Shown here: piece after piece, positions 42,810-54,404 of the stretch
How positions within the stretch are numbered: position 1 is the stretch's first letter
How the letters are laid out: each line of letters opens with the position of its first letter
Assembly (NCBI RefSeq): GCF_003597395.2
Contig: NC_133770.1
Span: forward strand, 294,203,172 to 294,267,171
Direction: 5' to 3'
Origin: Chelonoidis abingdonii
Lineage: Eukaryota > Chordata > Testudines > Testudinidae
DNA length: 64,000 nucleotides
Translations under genes and position numbers: made by a program
Notes under the pieces: model-generated
What the model saw: the letters and a program-made list of their open reading frames with translations, nothing else
What the model was told of the DNA's origin: nothing
Databases searched by the model: none

Positions 42810-45240
42810 AGGGAAGCAGCCAGCCAGTTCCCAAGGGAAGTAAGCTCACTATATACAAAAGGACAGAGACAACCCGTACCCGCTGGTACTTGGGGGCAAA
42901 GTGAGAGCAGCAGTTTCAGCAAATGTTATTGAAAATGCTCAGGCTGTGTGAGCACGCTCAGTACAAGCCAAGCAGCAACTCTGAGGGAGCATGTGACCCT
43001 ATGTGTCTACCCCATCCGTCACCTCTGGAGAGAGTTCCCCTGTCCTCTGTTCCCGGCCTCTTTTTTTAAAGTATTTATTGTTTGTATTACTGTAGCACCT
43101 TGGAGCCTTAGTCATGGGCCAGGACCCCCTGTGCGAGATGCTGTACAATCACAGAACAAAAAGGCAGCCACTGTCTCAAGGGACGTACAGTCTGAGTGTA
43201 GGACATATGGATCCAGGCACATGGCAGAGTATTTGTTGTCATTACAGCTATCACGTAGGGGGATATTACCCACAGCGTCTACCTTTTCAGAAATAGCCAC
43301 CCCCAAAGCGTATGGGACACCACAGCGTGGTGGGGGTGATCCTGGAGTGACAGGAAACTTTGCATTGCACCCTCAGACTTTGCTAGCAAAGCTCCCCTGC
43401 AAGGGCCAACCCCATTCAGAACACAGCACATCTAGTTCAGCAGCCGTCACCTTTCACCTGCTGTGCGGACAGACCTCTTTACAGGACAGCAGTGGGAGTT
43501 GGACTATATTCTGCTAACAGCTTTGACCTCTCACTCTTCAAGGGAAGCTGCCCCCCAGCCCCATCCCACCCCCAAAAAGTGGTGAATTCCTCTCATTTTG
43601 TAAGGGATGGTCTTCACAAGTGGTTGATCTGGTGGGGTGGGGAGGAGGAGGAATGGGGAGGAAATGGGGGAAGGCCAGTACTGTTCCAAGCTCTGCCCAC
43701 TCGTGCCAAAATGAGAAGCTCGTCAGAACACTGGAGTTCTTAATAGGATAGTCCCTCCTTTTTGCATACTTTGCCCTGGAGTGAAATAGTAAAGCTGACA
43801 TAGAGACAAATTATGATTTAGAGTCAACATCCTACGCTGATGAATAGGCGACAATGCAGGCCTCTCAGCTATTGTTACAGGCTGTTTGGAGACTCGAGCA
43901 GACCTTGCTGCATTGGTTTGCCCTGTATTTTGAAGGTCCTCTTCACAACTACAAAGGGCTTAGAGGCTCAATAATGGCTTAAAAATTAAGGCTTAGAGAC
44001 TGGAGATTCCAGCTTGCCAAGGCACTCCAACTCAACCCCTGGTCCCTCTCTCTCTCCACGGCTGTCCCTTCATTATCCCTTTCCATCCATCTTTAGATGA
44101 CAAAACTGTCTGAGCAGGAAAGCATGTCAAAGGTGATGTACACACGGGGGTAAGTTACAGGCTGAAGGGCAGGATTGCAGCAGCACAGTGACCCGAACAG
44201 ACGTGTGATGTGGTGCAATTCCCTGCACTGCCTCTTTGCACATACTTCTGCTCTCCTGTTGATTGCTTTTCCTGTTACCATCCTGCCCTTCTGCCTCCTT
44301 TGCATGGCGCGAGCATTCTATGTGACGACTGTACATGGCATTCGCTTGCCTTCACATCTGCATGTAAAAACCACAGCACTCACCTAACAGGCAATAAGAA
44401 GACTAAATTGCACACATGGGCATGCGTACACGCACATCCCCTTAAAAGATAAAAAGATCATTAAGGTTACAAAGCCAAGCACACGGAAGTTAGGAAATGC
44501 CAGAACTAAGGTTGCCTGGCTCTTCTCGTCTCTGGGCCCAGCAGGAAGGGCATTCACAGCAAAAAAAAAAAAGAGAGAGAGAGAATTCTGCTGTTTGGAC
44601 CTACACTCAGGCTGGAGCAGCTGGAAACCACAGTTGCAAGGAGAGTCCTGCTCAGCCCCAGACAGGAGCATGCTCACTGCAGATGGAATCTTCAGCGAAT
44701 TTAGCTGCAAAGCTCCAACAAGTCTCTACGTGCGGTTTTTCAAAGGCTTAGGAAACTGCCAGAGTTCCGTGGATTTTCACAGGGATGCCAAAAGGTCCAG
44801 CCCTGGACCCAAGGATCACTTCCCCTTACCCACCACCCCCTCACCCCTCTGCCAAATTTCAAATCCTTCAGCCAAACCATGGGGGCACTAGAGCTTCTAA
44901 AAAAAGAAATCTAGTGACCTCTCTTTTTTTTAAACATCACAAAACATATTTTTCCTTAGCATCAATCTCTGAAACTGCTGAACTGGTTTAGCTGGGGGAG
45001 GGAGGTGGGGCGGGAATCAGAGTGAGGCAGACATCTGGCATGAATGGCCGAACAGCCTTAACATATGAAGGTACCAGCTCTGCCTACATTATATGCTGTA
45101 AGGATTGAATATTCTACTGTGCTGGAAAGGGTTAATTATTTTCAGTAAGCAGAGCTTCCAGTTCACATCTGCACACGTCAATAATTCCTTTTAAAATAGC
45201 TTAAGAAACCTAGTTTTGTTTTGTTTTTTAAATACATGCA
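42810..45240. other. No gene recognised
   Basis: Unique-looking DNA apart from the repeat at 43070-43195. An A12 tract followed by (GA)n lies at 44561-44584. A minus-strand segment ending near 43291 has splice-like ends but does not join its neighbours cleanly. Confidence 0.4.
43070..43195 (+). repeat. Interspersed SINE-tail repeat
   Basis: 'tattgtttgtattactgtag', 'caccttggagccttagtcat' and 'gagatgctgtacaatcacag' match, on the opposite strand, the repeats at 19975 and 50035. Confidence 0.6.
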
Positions 45241-45245
45241 CTTAC

Positions 45246-45305
45246 ATATGCGCAAAGCAAGGGTTGTGAACCAATGCAAGACTTTCTCAGACCGCAGCCA
45301 AGCAT
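45246..45305 (-). other. Candidate coding exon 2 (minus strand, 60 nt)
   Basis: On the minus strand the acceptor is ccagagctcttcag and the donor is the near-perfect ATAT|gtaagtg. The open frame includes AWLRSEKVLHWFTTLALRI. It accepts phase 1, exactly what the candidate start exon at 49524-49647 leaves, and the joined codon is GAT (Asp). An alternative acceptor 10 nt upstream (ctttccag) would not join in phase. Family unknown. Confidence 0.28.
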
Positions 45306-46037
45306 CTGAAGAGCTCTGGAAAGGAGCCCTAAACCACAGAGTTTCCTATCTCCAACATATCTGAAATCCCATCAGATCCAAGAAGCCACTTTTTGACCCT
45401 GGACAAAAGGGGTTGTGGAGGCAGCGGGGGAAGGGGAGGAAGCCTAGTTAAAATAGGAGACTTTCTTAATGTCACTCAGTAGAAAGGGAACTACCCTGGG
45501 TGTTCTGAATCTGCCAGCGACTGAGGTCATGTGGAAGTGCTTAAGATTTAAGTCCCCCTAAGGGATTCATTTCAACATTCCTATCTTTCCTGAGAATGCC
45601 CCTTCTTTTAGGCTTAGAAGTCCCCTCCCCTTCCCTATAAGAGCTGCTTTACTGATGTGGTTTAATTACTTGCTTTGAAATTCAAATTCTCAGCACAGTC
45701 CAGGGTGGTCTCTCCATGTCAGCTCCCATTACAATTATACTTGGACATGTGCATCTGAAATGGCACACAGCATTTCAGTTTCTGGGGTAGGACAGATTCT
45801 CCTCTCTACCTGACAATGTCTGCACCCAATTGGAGGCATTTAAAACTCTCTCTTAAAAAAAATAAATGTTTAATTCATATGGGATCTTCAGGAATGCATT
45901 AATGGAGAATATTCCTCCCAGCCAACGTGAGCCTGTCATGCTGCCAATGTGATTTAGAAGGGAAAACAAAAAACAGCTGAAGATTTTATTTATTAACCTT
46001 GAGCTATTTCCTTTAACTCTCTCCAGAAGTGCAGAGG

Positions 46038-47580
46038 ACATAAGAATGGCCATAGAGGGTCAGACCAATGGTCCGTTTAGCCCAGTATCCTCTCTTCTGA
46101 CAGCGGCCAGTGCCAGGTGCTTCTGAGGGAATGAACAGAACAGGGCAATTATTGAGTGATCCACTCACTGTCATCCAGTCTCAGGTTCTGGCAGTCAAAG
46201 CTTTAGGGACACCCAGATCATGGGGCTGCGTCATCTTGGCCAATAGCCATTGATAGACATATTGTCCTCCTTGAACTTATCTAATTCCCTTTTTAACTCA
46301 ATTATACCTTTGGCCTTCACAATATCCCCCAACTCTACAGGTCGCCTGTGCACTGTGTGAAGAAGTACTTTTGTTTTAAACCGGCTGCTTATTAATTCAA
46401 TTGGGTGACCTCCCAGTTCTTGTGTTTCTTGAAGAGGTACATAACACTTTCCTGTTCACTTTCTGCACACCAGTCATGATTTTATAGACCTCTATCATAG
46501 CCCCCTTCAGCCGTCTCTTTTCTAAGATGCACAGTCCCAGTCTTTTCCATCTTTCCTTGTATGGAAGCTCTTCCATACCCCTAATCATTTTTGTTGCCCT
46601 TCTCTGTAACTTTTCCAGTCCTAACAGATCAGGTTTGAGATGGGATGACCAGAACCGCATGCATTATTCAAGGTGTGGGTGTACCATGGATTTATATATA
46701 CTGTAATGGCATTATGATATTTTCTCTCTTATTATCTATTCCTTTTCTAATGGGTCCTAAAATGGTTAGTTATTTTGACTTCTACTGTATATTGAGCGGA
46801 TGTTTTCGGAGAACCATTCACGACTCCTAGATCTCTTTCTTGAGTGGTAATAGCTCATTTAGACTCCACCATTTTGGAAAACATAATCCTAACTGTACAT
46901 ACGTGTATTACTTTGCATTTAACAACACTGAATTTCATCTGACATTTTGTTGCCCAGTCACCCAGTTTAGTGAGATCCCTTTGCAACTCTTCATAGTCAG
47001 ATTTGGACTTAACTATCGTGAGTAATTTTGTATTGTCTGTTTATCCCTTTTTCCAAATCATTTATGAATATGTTGAATAGCACTCGCCCCAGTACAAATC
47101 CATGGGGGCCACTACTATTTACCTCTCTCTCTTCTGAAAACTAACCATTTTTTCTATCCTTTGTTTCCTATCTTTTAATCAGTTACTGATCCATGAGAGG
47201 ACCTTCCCTCTTTATCCCATGACTGCTTAGTCTGCTTAAGAGTCTCTGGTGAGGGACCTTGTCAAAGGCTTTCTGAAAGTCTAAGTACACTGTATCCACA
47301 CTTATCCAGATGCCTGTTGACTCACTCAAAGAATTCGGCTAGATTGAGGCATGTATTTCCCTTTACATTAGTTGTGTTGACTCTTCCCAAACATATCATG
47401 CTTATCTGTGTGTCTGATAATTCTGTTCTTTACTACAGTTTCAACCAATCTGCCTGGTACTGAAGCTGGCTTTACTTGGCAGAATCACCTCTGAAGCCTT
47501 TTTAAAAAATGTCAGTGTTATAGTTAACCTCCAGTCATCTGGTACAGAAGCTGATTTAAGTGATAGCTTACATATCAGAT
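46038..47580 (-). mobile_element. Long CR1 LINE copy, reverse transcriptase region damaged
   Basis: Same subfamily and orientation as 25915-27790. A minus-strand open segment (46660-46397) encodes the C-terminal region, with KLQRRATKMIRGMEELPY and LGLCILEKRRLKGAMIEVYK. Around 47030-47045 the block equivalent to the FADD catalytic box is missing, so this copy has lost its active site as well as suffering frameshifts. Confidence 0.92.
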
Positions 47581-47589
47581 TTTCAAGAA

Positions 47590-48480
47590 GAGCTCAGGAC
47601 CCCAACACTCCCAGCTGGGTGCTCAATGTGGCTGAGAGCCTGGCCATTTCATTTAGGTGTCTAAATGGGAGCGGTGTTCTTTCCAAAAATCTGGCCTTAT
47701 ATTCACTAATGCAGGCTGAGTTCGGAAAGAGCAAGGCTCTCAAAAGTAGCAGTCAGCAGTCTGGCTCTGGAGTCTAGTCTAGAGTGGTTTAGGGTGGCAA
47801 TTTATGACATCGGAGCTTTGTCATAATGAAGTGGCTAAAATGTATGTGGCTCCACCAGTCACTGCTAGATAGGACCAGAAGTGCTCAACTGTGCATCATA
47901 ATCTGAGCACTCCCTTTAGGGATGGGATCACATGAGCCTTAGACAATAACCCTTTTGGGCAGGTCTTCATCGCACAGTTAGCCTGCGTGGTTGGCACTCA
48001 GGTCGGAGCCCCTGGGGTAGCCTAGCGCGGGTGTGAGCAGCCATGCTGCAAACCCCTACCCTAGTTACTGCTGCATTCCCTGGGTTTGTCACTAGGGCTT
48101 CTGGGAGCATATCCCACGGTTCTTTGTGCTGCACTAACTGGAGCTACTCTACGACCCAGGGAATTGTGGGAGAACTCGTCTCTCTTTCTGGGCACATGGG
48201 GCAATTGTGGGGCAGCACTGGAGGCCTAGCAGCAGTGGAGCGACTTAGCCCTATGTTACCACCCTGAATGATAGCAGAACCTGGGCTCTAGCCACCTCAC
48301 CAGCCAGGCCAGCTAGCCTGGGTTAAAAGTGCCAAACTCATGCGAGGGTTGTGTGTGTGGATGGGAGGGGAGATTAGGGCAACACCTGGGCTAACTGCAG
48401 TGAAGAAATACCCTTTATGCCTTAATCAGCACCTTGACCAGGGTGATGGAAGTCAGGCTTTTCTCAGGTAAAATGCAAGC
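47590..48480. other. No gene recognised
   Basis: 47960-48330 ('gcaggtcttcatcgcacagt', 'gcctgggttaaaagtgcc') resembles the 'gtctacac' inverted-repeat group but is too diverged to bound. Confidence 0.35.
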
Positions 48481-48484
48481 TAGA

Positions 48485-48715
48485 AGGGCGTAAAGTTTTA
48501 ATTGGTGAGAGTAATTAACATTGCTGAATTGTTCCAGTGGGTCGTGGTAGATTCTCCATCACTGACAATTTTTAAATTAAGACTGGACATTTTTAAAAGA
48601 CATGATCTAGGAATTATGGGTGGGGGGGGGGAGTTTTCCAGCCTGTGCTATACAGGAGGTCAGACCAGACAATCTCACAACGGTCTCTTCTATCCTGGAA
48701 ATCTATGAATCAAGT
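48485..48715 (+). mobile_element. CR1 LINE 3' end (sense)
   Basis: The plus strand encodes the last residues of ORF2 (VVVDSPSLTIFKLRLDIFKR). The 3' tail follows: 'ctatacaggaggtcagacca', 'acaacggtctcttctatcct' and 'ctatgaatc'. It is the only clearly sense-oriented CR1 here. Confidence 0.88.
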
Positions 48716-48881
48716 TACAACGTCAGGAATCTCATGCTGCTCTGTTCCTTTGGGAGAGGCTGTTCATTCAGACTGGGACTGGGGTTCAGAACAATGGTGG
48801 TAACTAGCTTGTCCTAGCTTCAGACTATGTGTGAATGAACACAGTGGCAGTCACCAAACCACCTGAAACACATCCACTGCT

Positions 48882-49165
48882 AAAGTTACCAAGGATATGT
48901 CTGTGCAAGAACTGTACTGTTGTAACTCTACTGATATATAGTTAAAGCACCACAACACCCTAGCACAGACTCTGTCATATTGGTATGTATACCAGTAGTA
49001 TGACTGGTCCCATTTGGGAAGGAGAACAAAACTGCATGAGCACATGGCACCTTTATATTGGTACGACTGCCTCCATGCTAGGTGTTGTACCAGCCAAACT
49101 ATTTCGGAAGGAAAAAAAAAATCACATCCCTAATTATATCAGTACAAGAAGCGTGTTTTGACCAG
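48882..49165. repeat. Diverged inverted-repeat element ('gtctacac' group)
   Basis: The ends 'ccaaggatatgtctgtgca' and 'gttttgaccagacctta' are inverted but worn, with repeated 'tattggta' motifs inside. Confidence 0.35.
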
Positions 49166-49523
49166 ACCTTAGAGTAACAAAAAGGTTTCCAGTGGCAGAG
49201 TTTGTAAAATACAAGTGGTAAGGGTGTTATTTTTGTTAGCTAACTAAACATAAATTGCCCTAACTCAAATACTGAAGCACTGCACTAGTGCCTGAGAACC
49301 TAAAAGGTGCAATCAACAAGGTGATGGTCTTCCTATCGATCTAGTCCAATCTGAAAGAATTGCAGGAAATTAATAGCATAATTAGGGAACAATGAACTAG
49401 ATCAAAGTGTTTTGCAATTAAAAACAAAGGTTACAGTACAAATAACGATATTCTTTCATCTGAAAATCCCTTTTAAACAATCTTTCCAGGCAAGGAAAAG
49501 CAACAAGGAGATCCACGCCCTAC

Positions 49524-49647
49524 CTAATTCAATATGAACGTCCTCGTAAACCCAGACAAATCCACTGGCTGTTCTCAGCAACTGCATCTCCATTTAATGG
49601 CTTCTATTATGGACTTGTTCTTCTCAGGTACTCCCCACGATTCATAG
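49524..49647 (-). other. Candidate start-codon exon (minus strand, 124 nt)
   Basis: On the minus strand a strong acceptor (ttctactcttcacag) opens the segment and a donor TTAG|gtaggg closes it. An ATG at 49593 is directly preceded by an in-frame TAA, so the start is well defined; a second in-frame ATG is two codons later. The coding part begins MEMQLLRTASGF and continues VWVYEDVHIEL. Phase at the donor is 1, matching 45246-45305. An upstream ATG gives a 12-codon reading frame in the presumed leader. I do not recognise the gene. Confidence 0.3.
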
Positions 49648-50029
49648 CTGTGAAGAGTAGAAAACACGTCTCTCATTTACAGAGGTCCCAGATTATGCTA
49701 TAAACACTGCAATCAACAGAAGGAGAGTAGTAAACGTATCTTTTACTCAGGAAAAACCTCACCAGAAAGTTGTGGTTTTTTTTTTAAATGTTAAGCATGG
49801 AAATTCCTACTTCCAGGGACACTACCTTCTTAGGAGAACACTACTCTAAACATCTTTTAAAATCCACTATTATGATAATTAACACCCATGATCACGATCA
49901 TTGGAAAGGATTAGAGAAACTGGAGATACCTTGACCAGGCAACGTGTTAAAACTACAGCTTGCCTTGTCTACGCTAGGATTCAAACATGTTTTAACAATA
50001 CGCTTTCTTCCTAGTGTACACATGACGTA

Positions 50030-50088
50030 AATGTATGCACGGCACCCAGCACAATAGGGACTGATCTCCATTGGGGCTTTTAGGTACT
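50030..50088 (-). repeat. Interspersed SINE-tail repeat, target of the next element
   Basis: 'gcacggcacccagcacaata' and 'ggggcttttaggtactacta' belong to the repeat family also at 19975 and 43070. Confidence 0.55.
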
Positions 50089-50101
50089 ACTATAATATAA
50101 A

Positions 50102-50294
50102 AGCAGCATAGAATCCTGTGGTACCTTATAGACTAACAGACGTTTTGGAGCATGAGCTTTCGTGGATGCATGCATCTGACGAAGTGAGTATTCACCCATG
50201 AAAGCTCATGCTCCAAAACATCTGTTAGTCTATAAGGTGCCACAAGAGTCTTTGCTGCTTTTACAGATCCAGACTAACATGGCTACCCCTCTGA
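50102..50294 (+). mobile_element. Snap-back retroelement, probable Penelope-like, intact boundaries
   Basis: The 14-bp duplication tactataatataaa flanks it perfectly (50088-50101 and 50295-50308), so the ends are exact. Inverted arms (about 50116-50165 and 50195-50243) meet asymmetrically. The right arm has CTGACGA (50176-50182), a stem GTGAGT/ACCCAT with one mismatch and one G-U pair around ATTC, GAAA (50200-50203) and GCTCATGCTC, the layout of a minimal hammerhead. It ends with 'cagatccagactaacatggc' and 'tacccctctga'. A long, variable duplication suggests target-primed reverse transcription rather than cut-and-paste. Confidence 0.65.
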
Positions 50295-50799
50295 TACTAT
50301 AATATAAAGTCCCCTGCCTTTCCACTTCTTTGGCACTTTTAGCACAAACCAAGGAAAGAATTGTACCACCCTTGCTCCAGAGAGCTACTCTCCTTAGTAT
50401 CCACCTATTACTGCTATCACATCCCATCGGTATTAGTTAGCAGATCATCCTCATTTACTAGACATGCAGCAGAGTACCACTGAAGCTTTAGTTACATACA
50501 CATTCAATTCCTTTGAGATTATCACTGAAACTGGCAGAGTTAATCCAGCTGGCCAGGAAACTCACAGTCCTCAGCAATACAATCCCTCCTCCTGCCGGGG
50601 TGAACAGCTGAAAAATTTGCCATCCAATCTTGCTTAAAGAGGGAGAGCCCCACATGAGGGAGATGCAAATCACAGGGGGTTAAAGTCAAGGAGAAAAGCT
50701 CCCCTGTCTTTGCTCCATTCCCCTGACAGTTCAGTCTACTTTAACCACTGCTAGTCTCAGAACTTCAGCCATGATCCATCAAGCACTTAGCCAAGGGAG

Positions 50800-51120
50800 T
50801 GTCCTGGTGAATCTATCCAAAGTATGGGCCCGGATACCAGAGCAACTCAGCACCGCACAATGCATTTACCCCCCAATGCCCCCACTGGACAAGGAAGTAC
50901 TATTATACCCCCACTTCACAGCGGCATAGATGCCAAATAAAAGACCCGCTGGAGCCTAGGCTCTGAAACCCAGCAAGGGGGAGGGTCTTGGAGCCCTCAG
51001 AACACCTACACTGACTTGCCCAACTCACACGGGAAGCGAAGCCTATGCCTGAGCAGGGAACTGAATCCAGGCTACCTGAGTCCCAGATTAGCACCCTAGC
51101 CACTGGGCAATCTTTTCCTC
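50800..51120 (-). repeat. MIR/CORE-SINE relic, interrupted
   Basis: 'taccccccaatgcccccact' and 'tacccccacttcacagcgg' are antisense MIR. 'gacttgcccaactcacac', 'gcagggaactgaatccagg' and 'ttagcaccctagccactggg' follow after about 80 bp of foreign sequence (50930-51010), which shares 'cctaggctctgaaaccc' with the palindromic group. Confidence 0.6.
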
Positions 51121-51544
51121 TTCTAAGCAACAGGACTGCTTCCATGCTTTGTTGAATCAGAGACTGTATACACTGAGATGTCAGTGATGGGTGAACCGCA
51201 ACAACCTTAAGCAAACAGATCCCTTGTGAAGGGCAAGGGAATGAAGCTAATTCGGTGTTTACAGGCCAAGTCCTTGGAGGTAGGTTCCAATACACAAAAT
51301 CAGACAATGTAACAGAGATGAAATCCTTGGTTTCTCAAACTAGCCCCTCACAGATGCCTTGTCCAATTACTCCCCGAAAATTCTCCTTTAGCAGAGACAC
51401 ATGGTGAGACTGCTGTCATTTTGTCCATGCCTGGAAGAAGAGAGGGGGTCATAATTGGACACAAAAGGGAAAGGTGAGACTCATGCCTGCATTATTACAG
51501 GGAGACAGGAGTCGAGCGCCTCTTCCTCACAGTTTCCAAGAAAG

Positions 51545-51715
51545 AACTCATTTATTCTTAGGCCTTGTCTATTCCAGAGATGTTGCACCAGTTTCTCTGA
51601 AGTGATTTTAAAACTGATGTAGTTAAACCAATGCAAAACCCTAATGTAAACAAAACTCAACCTGAATTAACTCTAGCTTTAAGTCAGGTCAGCTGGCATT
51701 GACACAACCCTTTTT
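51545..51715. repeat. Fragment of the 'gtctacac' inverted-repeat group
   Basis: 'cttaggccttgtctattcca', 'taaaccaatgcaaaacccta' and 'tttaagtcaggtcagctggc' resemble a dispersed element of this group whose right terminus is missing. Confidence 0.4.
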
Positions 51716-51990
51716 CTATGCATGTGGGTGCTAAACAAACGGCTTTCAGGCTACATCTCGTCTGCCCAAAGCCTCTGAGTGGCCTGCATGGCATTGACAC
51801 CGGACAGACTCTCAGCTTTCATTTAAGAAAAGGGTTTCTAGCTTTCATGGCTATGAAGAAAGCCTTCCGAAGTGAACACTGGGCACATGGATGGATGCAA
51901 CATCCTTCCTGAGCCTACAGACAGAAACAACAGCTTGGAGAGGTGGAACCACCTCAGTCCCCTATGGATCACACGGGAGCATCGATTTAA

Positions 51991-52608
51991 ATGACACTGC
52001 TGGCAACATTAACAACTGCATTGCTGATCATTTCGGTGGATGGAGAAAAGCCCAGGGGGTTGGGTAATGGGAAAGACCACAGGGAAAGAAATGCAGCCGG
52101 AATAACAATGGAAGAGGGAGACAAAAGAAAAGAGGACGGGCAAGTTAACACTTTGGGGGTTACCCCAGGGATGCAGGGTGAATCACTCCCACCTGTTAAC
52201 AGCGCGAGGGAGCTTTGCCTATGTCCTTTGGGTGAAACTTACCCAAAATTACCGGGTGCTGCCAACAAAACTGCCCCACTCCAGGCTCTGCAAGCCCCGT
52301 GCTTCCCTCTGCAGGAGAGCAATTTGCACATCCCAGCCCCGAGGCTCCCTAAGGGAGTATCTGGGGCAAAGCAGAGAATGTGGGGCAAAATCTATGGAAA
52401 TAACCCCCCAAGTTCTGCTCTGACCCAGGGCTCAGGTCCCTCCAACCAGACTGTACAACCCACTTTATACTCACGCTCCCACTCCCTCGACCTCTGGACA
52501 CTGCAATGCACACATGTTCGCTGCCTCTGTGGGAGTAGTGTTCCCAGTTCACTAGCTTCACTTCAGTTCAACACGCTCCTTAGCGCACAGTACTTGTTGT
52601 GTCTGTAG
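51991..52608 (+). other. Open frame, 205 codons, unrecognised (perhaps within an old repeat)
   Basis: The frame begins with a short hydrophobic run (LLATLTTALLIIS) that could imitate a signal peptide. A low-complexity Lys/Glu stretch follows, then Pro/Ser/Leu-rich sequence with no domain I know. There is no promoter or splice context. The style of the DNA between 52.17 and 52.6 kb suggests a dispersed repeat or LTR-type sequence, but I could not place it. Probably non-coding. Confidence 0.15.
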
Positions 52609-52619
52609 TAAAAATCATC

Positions 52620-54180
52620 TACCTGACAAAGCTTAAGATAAAGAATCAAACAGAAGCCAGGATGAGGATTGGAAACAGTTATAGATAAAAGAAAAGCACA
52701 AATTGCCATCTAGAGCCTGTACTAATTAATGAGTTCCTTTCCTGCCTAATAAAGTATTTCTCACCCAATGGTCAGTCCATCCAGCGCCTGTCCAGTCAAA
52801 ACAGCTAGGATCTACTTTTCAGGAGACACTCCCACTGGCAATGTCACCTCCATAATGGATCCCATCTGCTGCCCTTGTTTCTCCTGTTATGCAGTTCCAG
52901 ATATTTTGTCTCATTTCATAACCAGAGTTTTCCAGTAACTTCACTTGCCCGTCATGGTTCCCCTATTCAAAGTCCTTTTCTCTGGTTGTTCATACTTTGG
53001 AAAGGCCCAAGCCCACACCTTGTCTAGGCTGTCAACACTTGGCTGGGCCCGGCCGAGAGATGTCAACTGTTCTCACTCTGGACCGAGTTAGCTCGGAGAA
53101 CCACTCTGCCCCCGGTGACCAGTTTCACCTCCAGCAGCTTTGGAATGCGCCATTCTACATGTTACATAACTCTTCAAATATTTTCCATATGTACATCTCG
53201 CAATAACTATGACCACCAGCGAGTTCTTAGCTTTTGGCAGACACCACATGGGCCCCTTTGGGGAAATATCATGAAAATGGCGATCACAGGGGAAACGTGT
53301 CCCATCTGGGCATCTCTAGACACGTTCCTGGATATAGACTCGTAACCGTGTACCCATCTGTTGCCAACATGGGGCACTTGAGTCACAGAAAGGAAGAAGC
53401 AAAAACAAGGGGGTGCATGTTTGCTCACCAAGTGATATTAAATAACAAAACTTGAAGAACAGTATCTATGAAGTTTAAGTACCTACAAAAGCCAGATTCT
53501 ACCCCGACTCACTGTGTAACCCTCCTATTGATATTGGGGGCATGTGGTGTGAAGGAAGGGGGGTGCAGCCTGAATTTCTGCCCTGGCCTACAGACCATGG
53601 ACTGGAAGTGGAATTTTGCCTTCTCCACTGGATGAGTGCAACGCCCTGCCTTGGCAGCACACTGAGGAAGAGCAGCAGTCACGGTGTTGATGGAGCTTTG
53701 ATGGTCGACCCAGGATCTGACAGCTCAGACTTGCAGTCACCAACAGCTGTCAGACATGACAGGGACCAGGATTGCTGGCTTGATGGGAGTAGTGTGAACC
53801 AACCCACTCTCATTTCCCCCATCCTCTGAACATAGACTTGTTGAGGCTCCATCATTTGTTCTCAGCATGGCCACAACTCTCACTACCTATAGTCCTTGGT
53901 TCACTTCTAACTTGTGGGCCTGTGATAGCCCTTCTCTATTCCCTAACCCACCACTGCCTTTGAGCCCTGCAAAGGAATCTTCAGTGGCTCTGACATGCTG
54001 CATTTCAGCCATGGCAGGACACCAGCGCAGTCCCCAGAGGCAATTCAGGCTGCTCCAGGCAGAGAGCTGAAGCCAACCAGAGGGCAACCCGTAAAGAGAG
54101 TTCGGACAGCCTGTAAGTTTATGAAGGCTTATTTTGACTGTCGCAACTCTCGCTCTGTGGCTCACTCACTATAGATCAGC
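52620..54180. other. No gene recognised
   Basis: Unique-looking DNA with short overlapping frames only. Confidence 0.45.
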
Positions 54181-54184
54181 AACG

Positions 54185-54400
54185 TCCAATGCTGACAGCA
54201 TACAGCACTTTGCATCTGTAAGTCACAGAGCACTATGCAAGTGCAAGCGAGTATTATCCCCATTTTACAGACATGGAAGACAGAGGCACAGGACGATAAA
54301 GTGACTTTCCTATGAGCAGAGAGGGAGTCCATGCCTGTGTGATGCTGGCAGATCAGGTGCCAGCTCATGCCAAGGCCCCTAGGCATCACTGAATACTGAC
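54185..54400 (-). repeat. MIR/CORE-SINE relic
   Basis: 'tattatccccattttacaga', 'catggaagacagaggcacag' and 'ataaagtgactttcctatga' are antisense MIR. Confidence 0.75.
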
Positions 54401-54404
54401 AAAT

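Noticed and set aside
43235..43350. Minus-strand exon ending at an AAAAG|gtagac donor
   Set aside because: The frame that would match the 42.3 kb candidate requires a TGA when joined to the 45.3 kb candidate; the evidence was inconsistent.
46397..46660. Host gene encoding an 87-residue basic protein
   Set aside because: It is the C-terminal part of CR1 ORF2, decayed.
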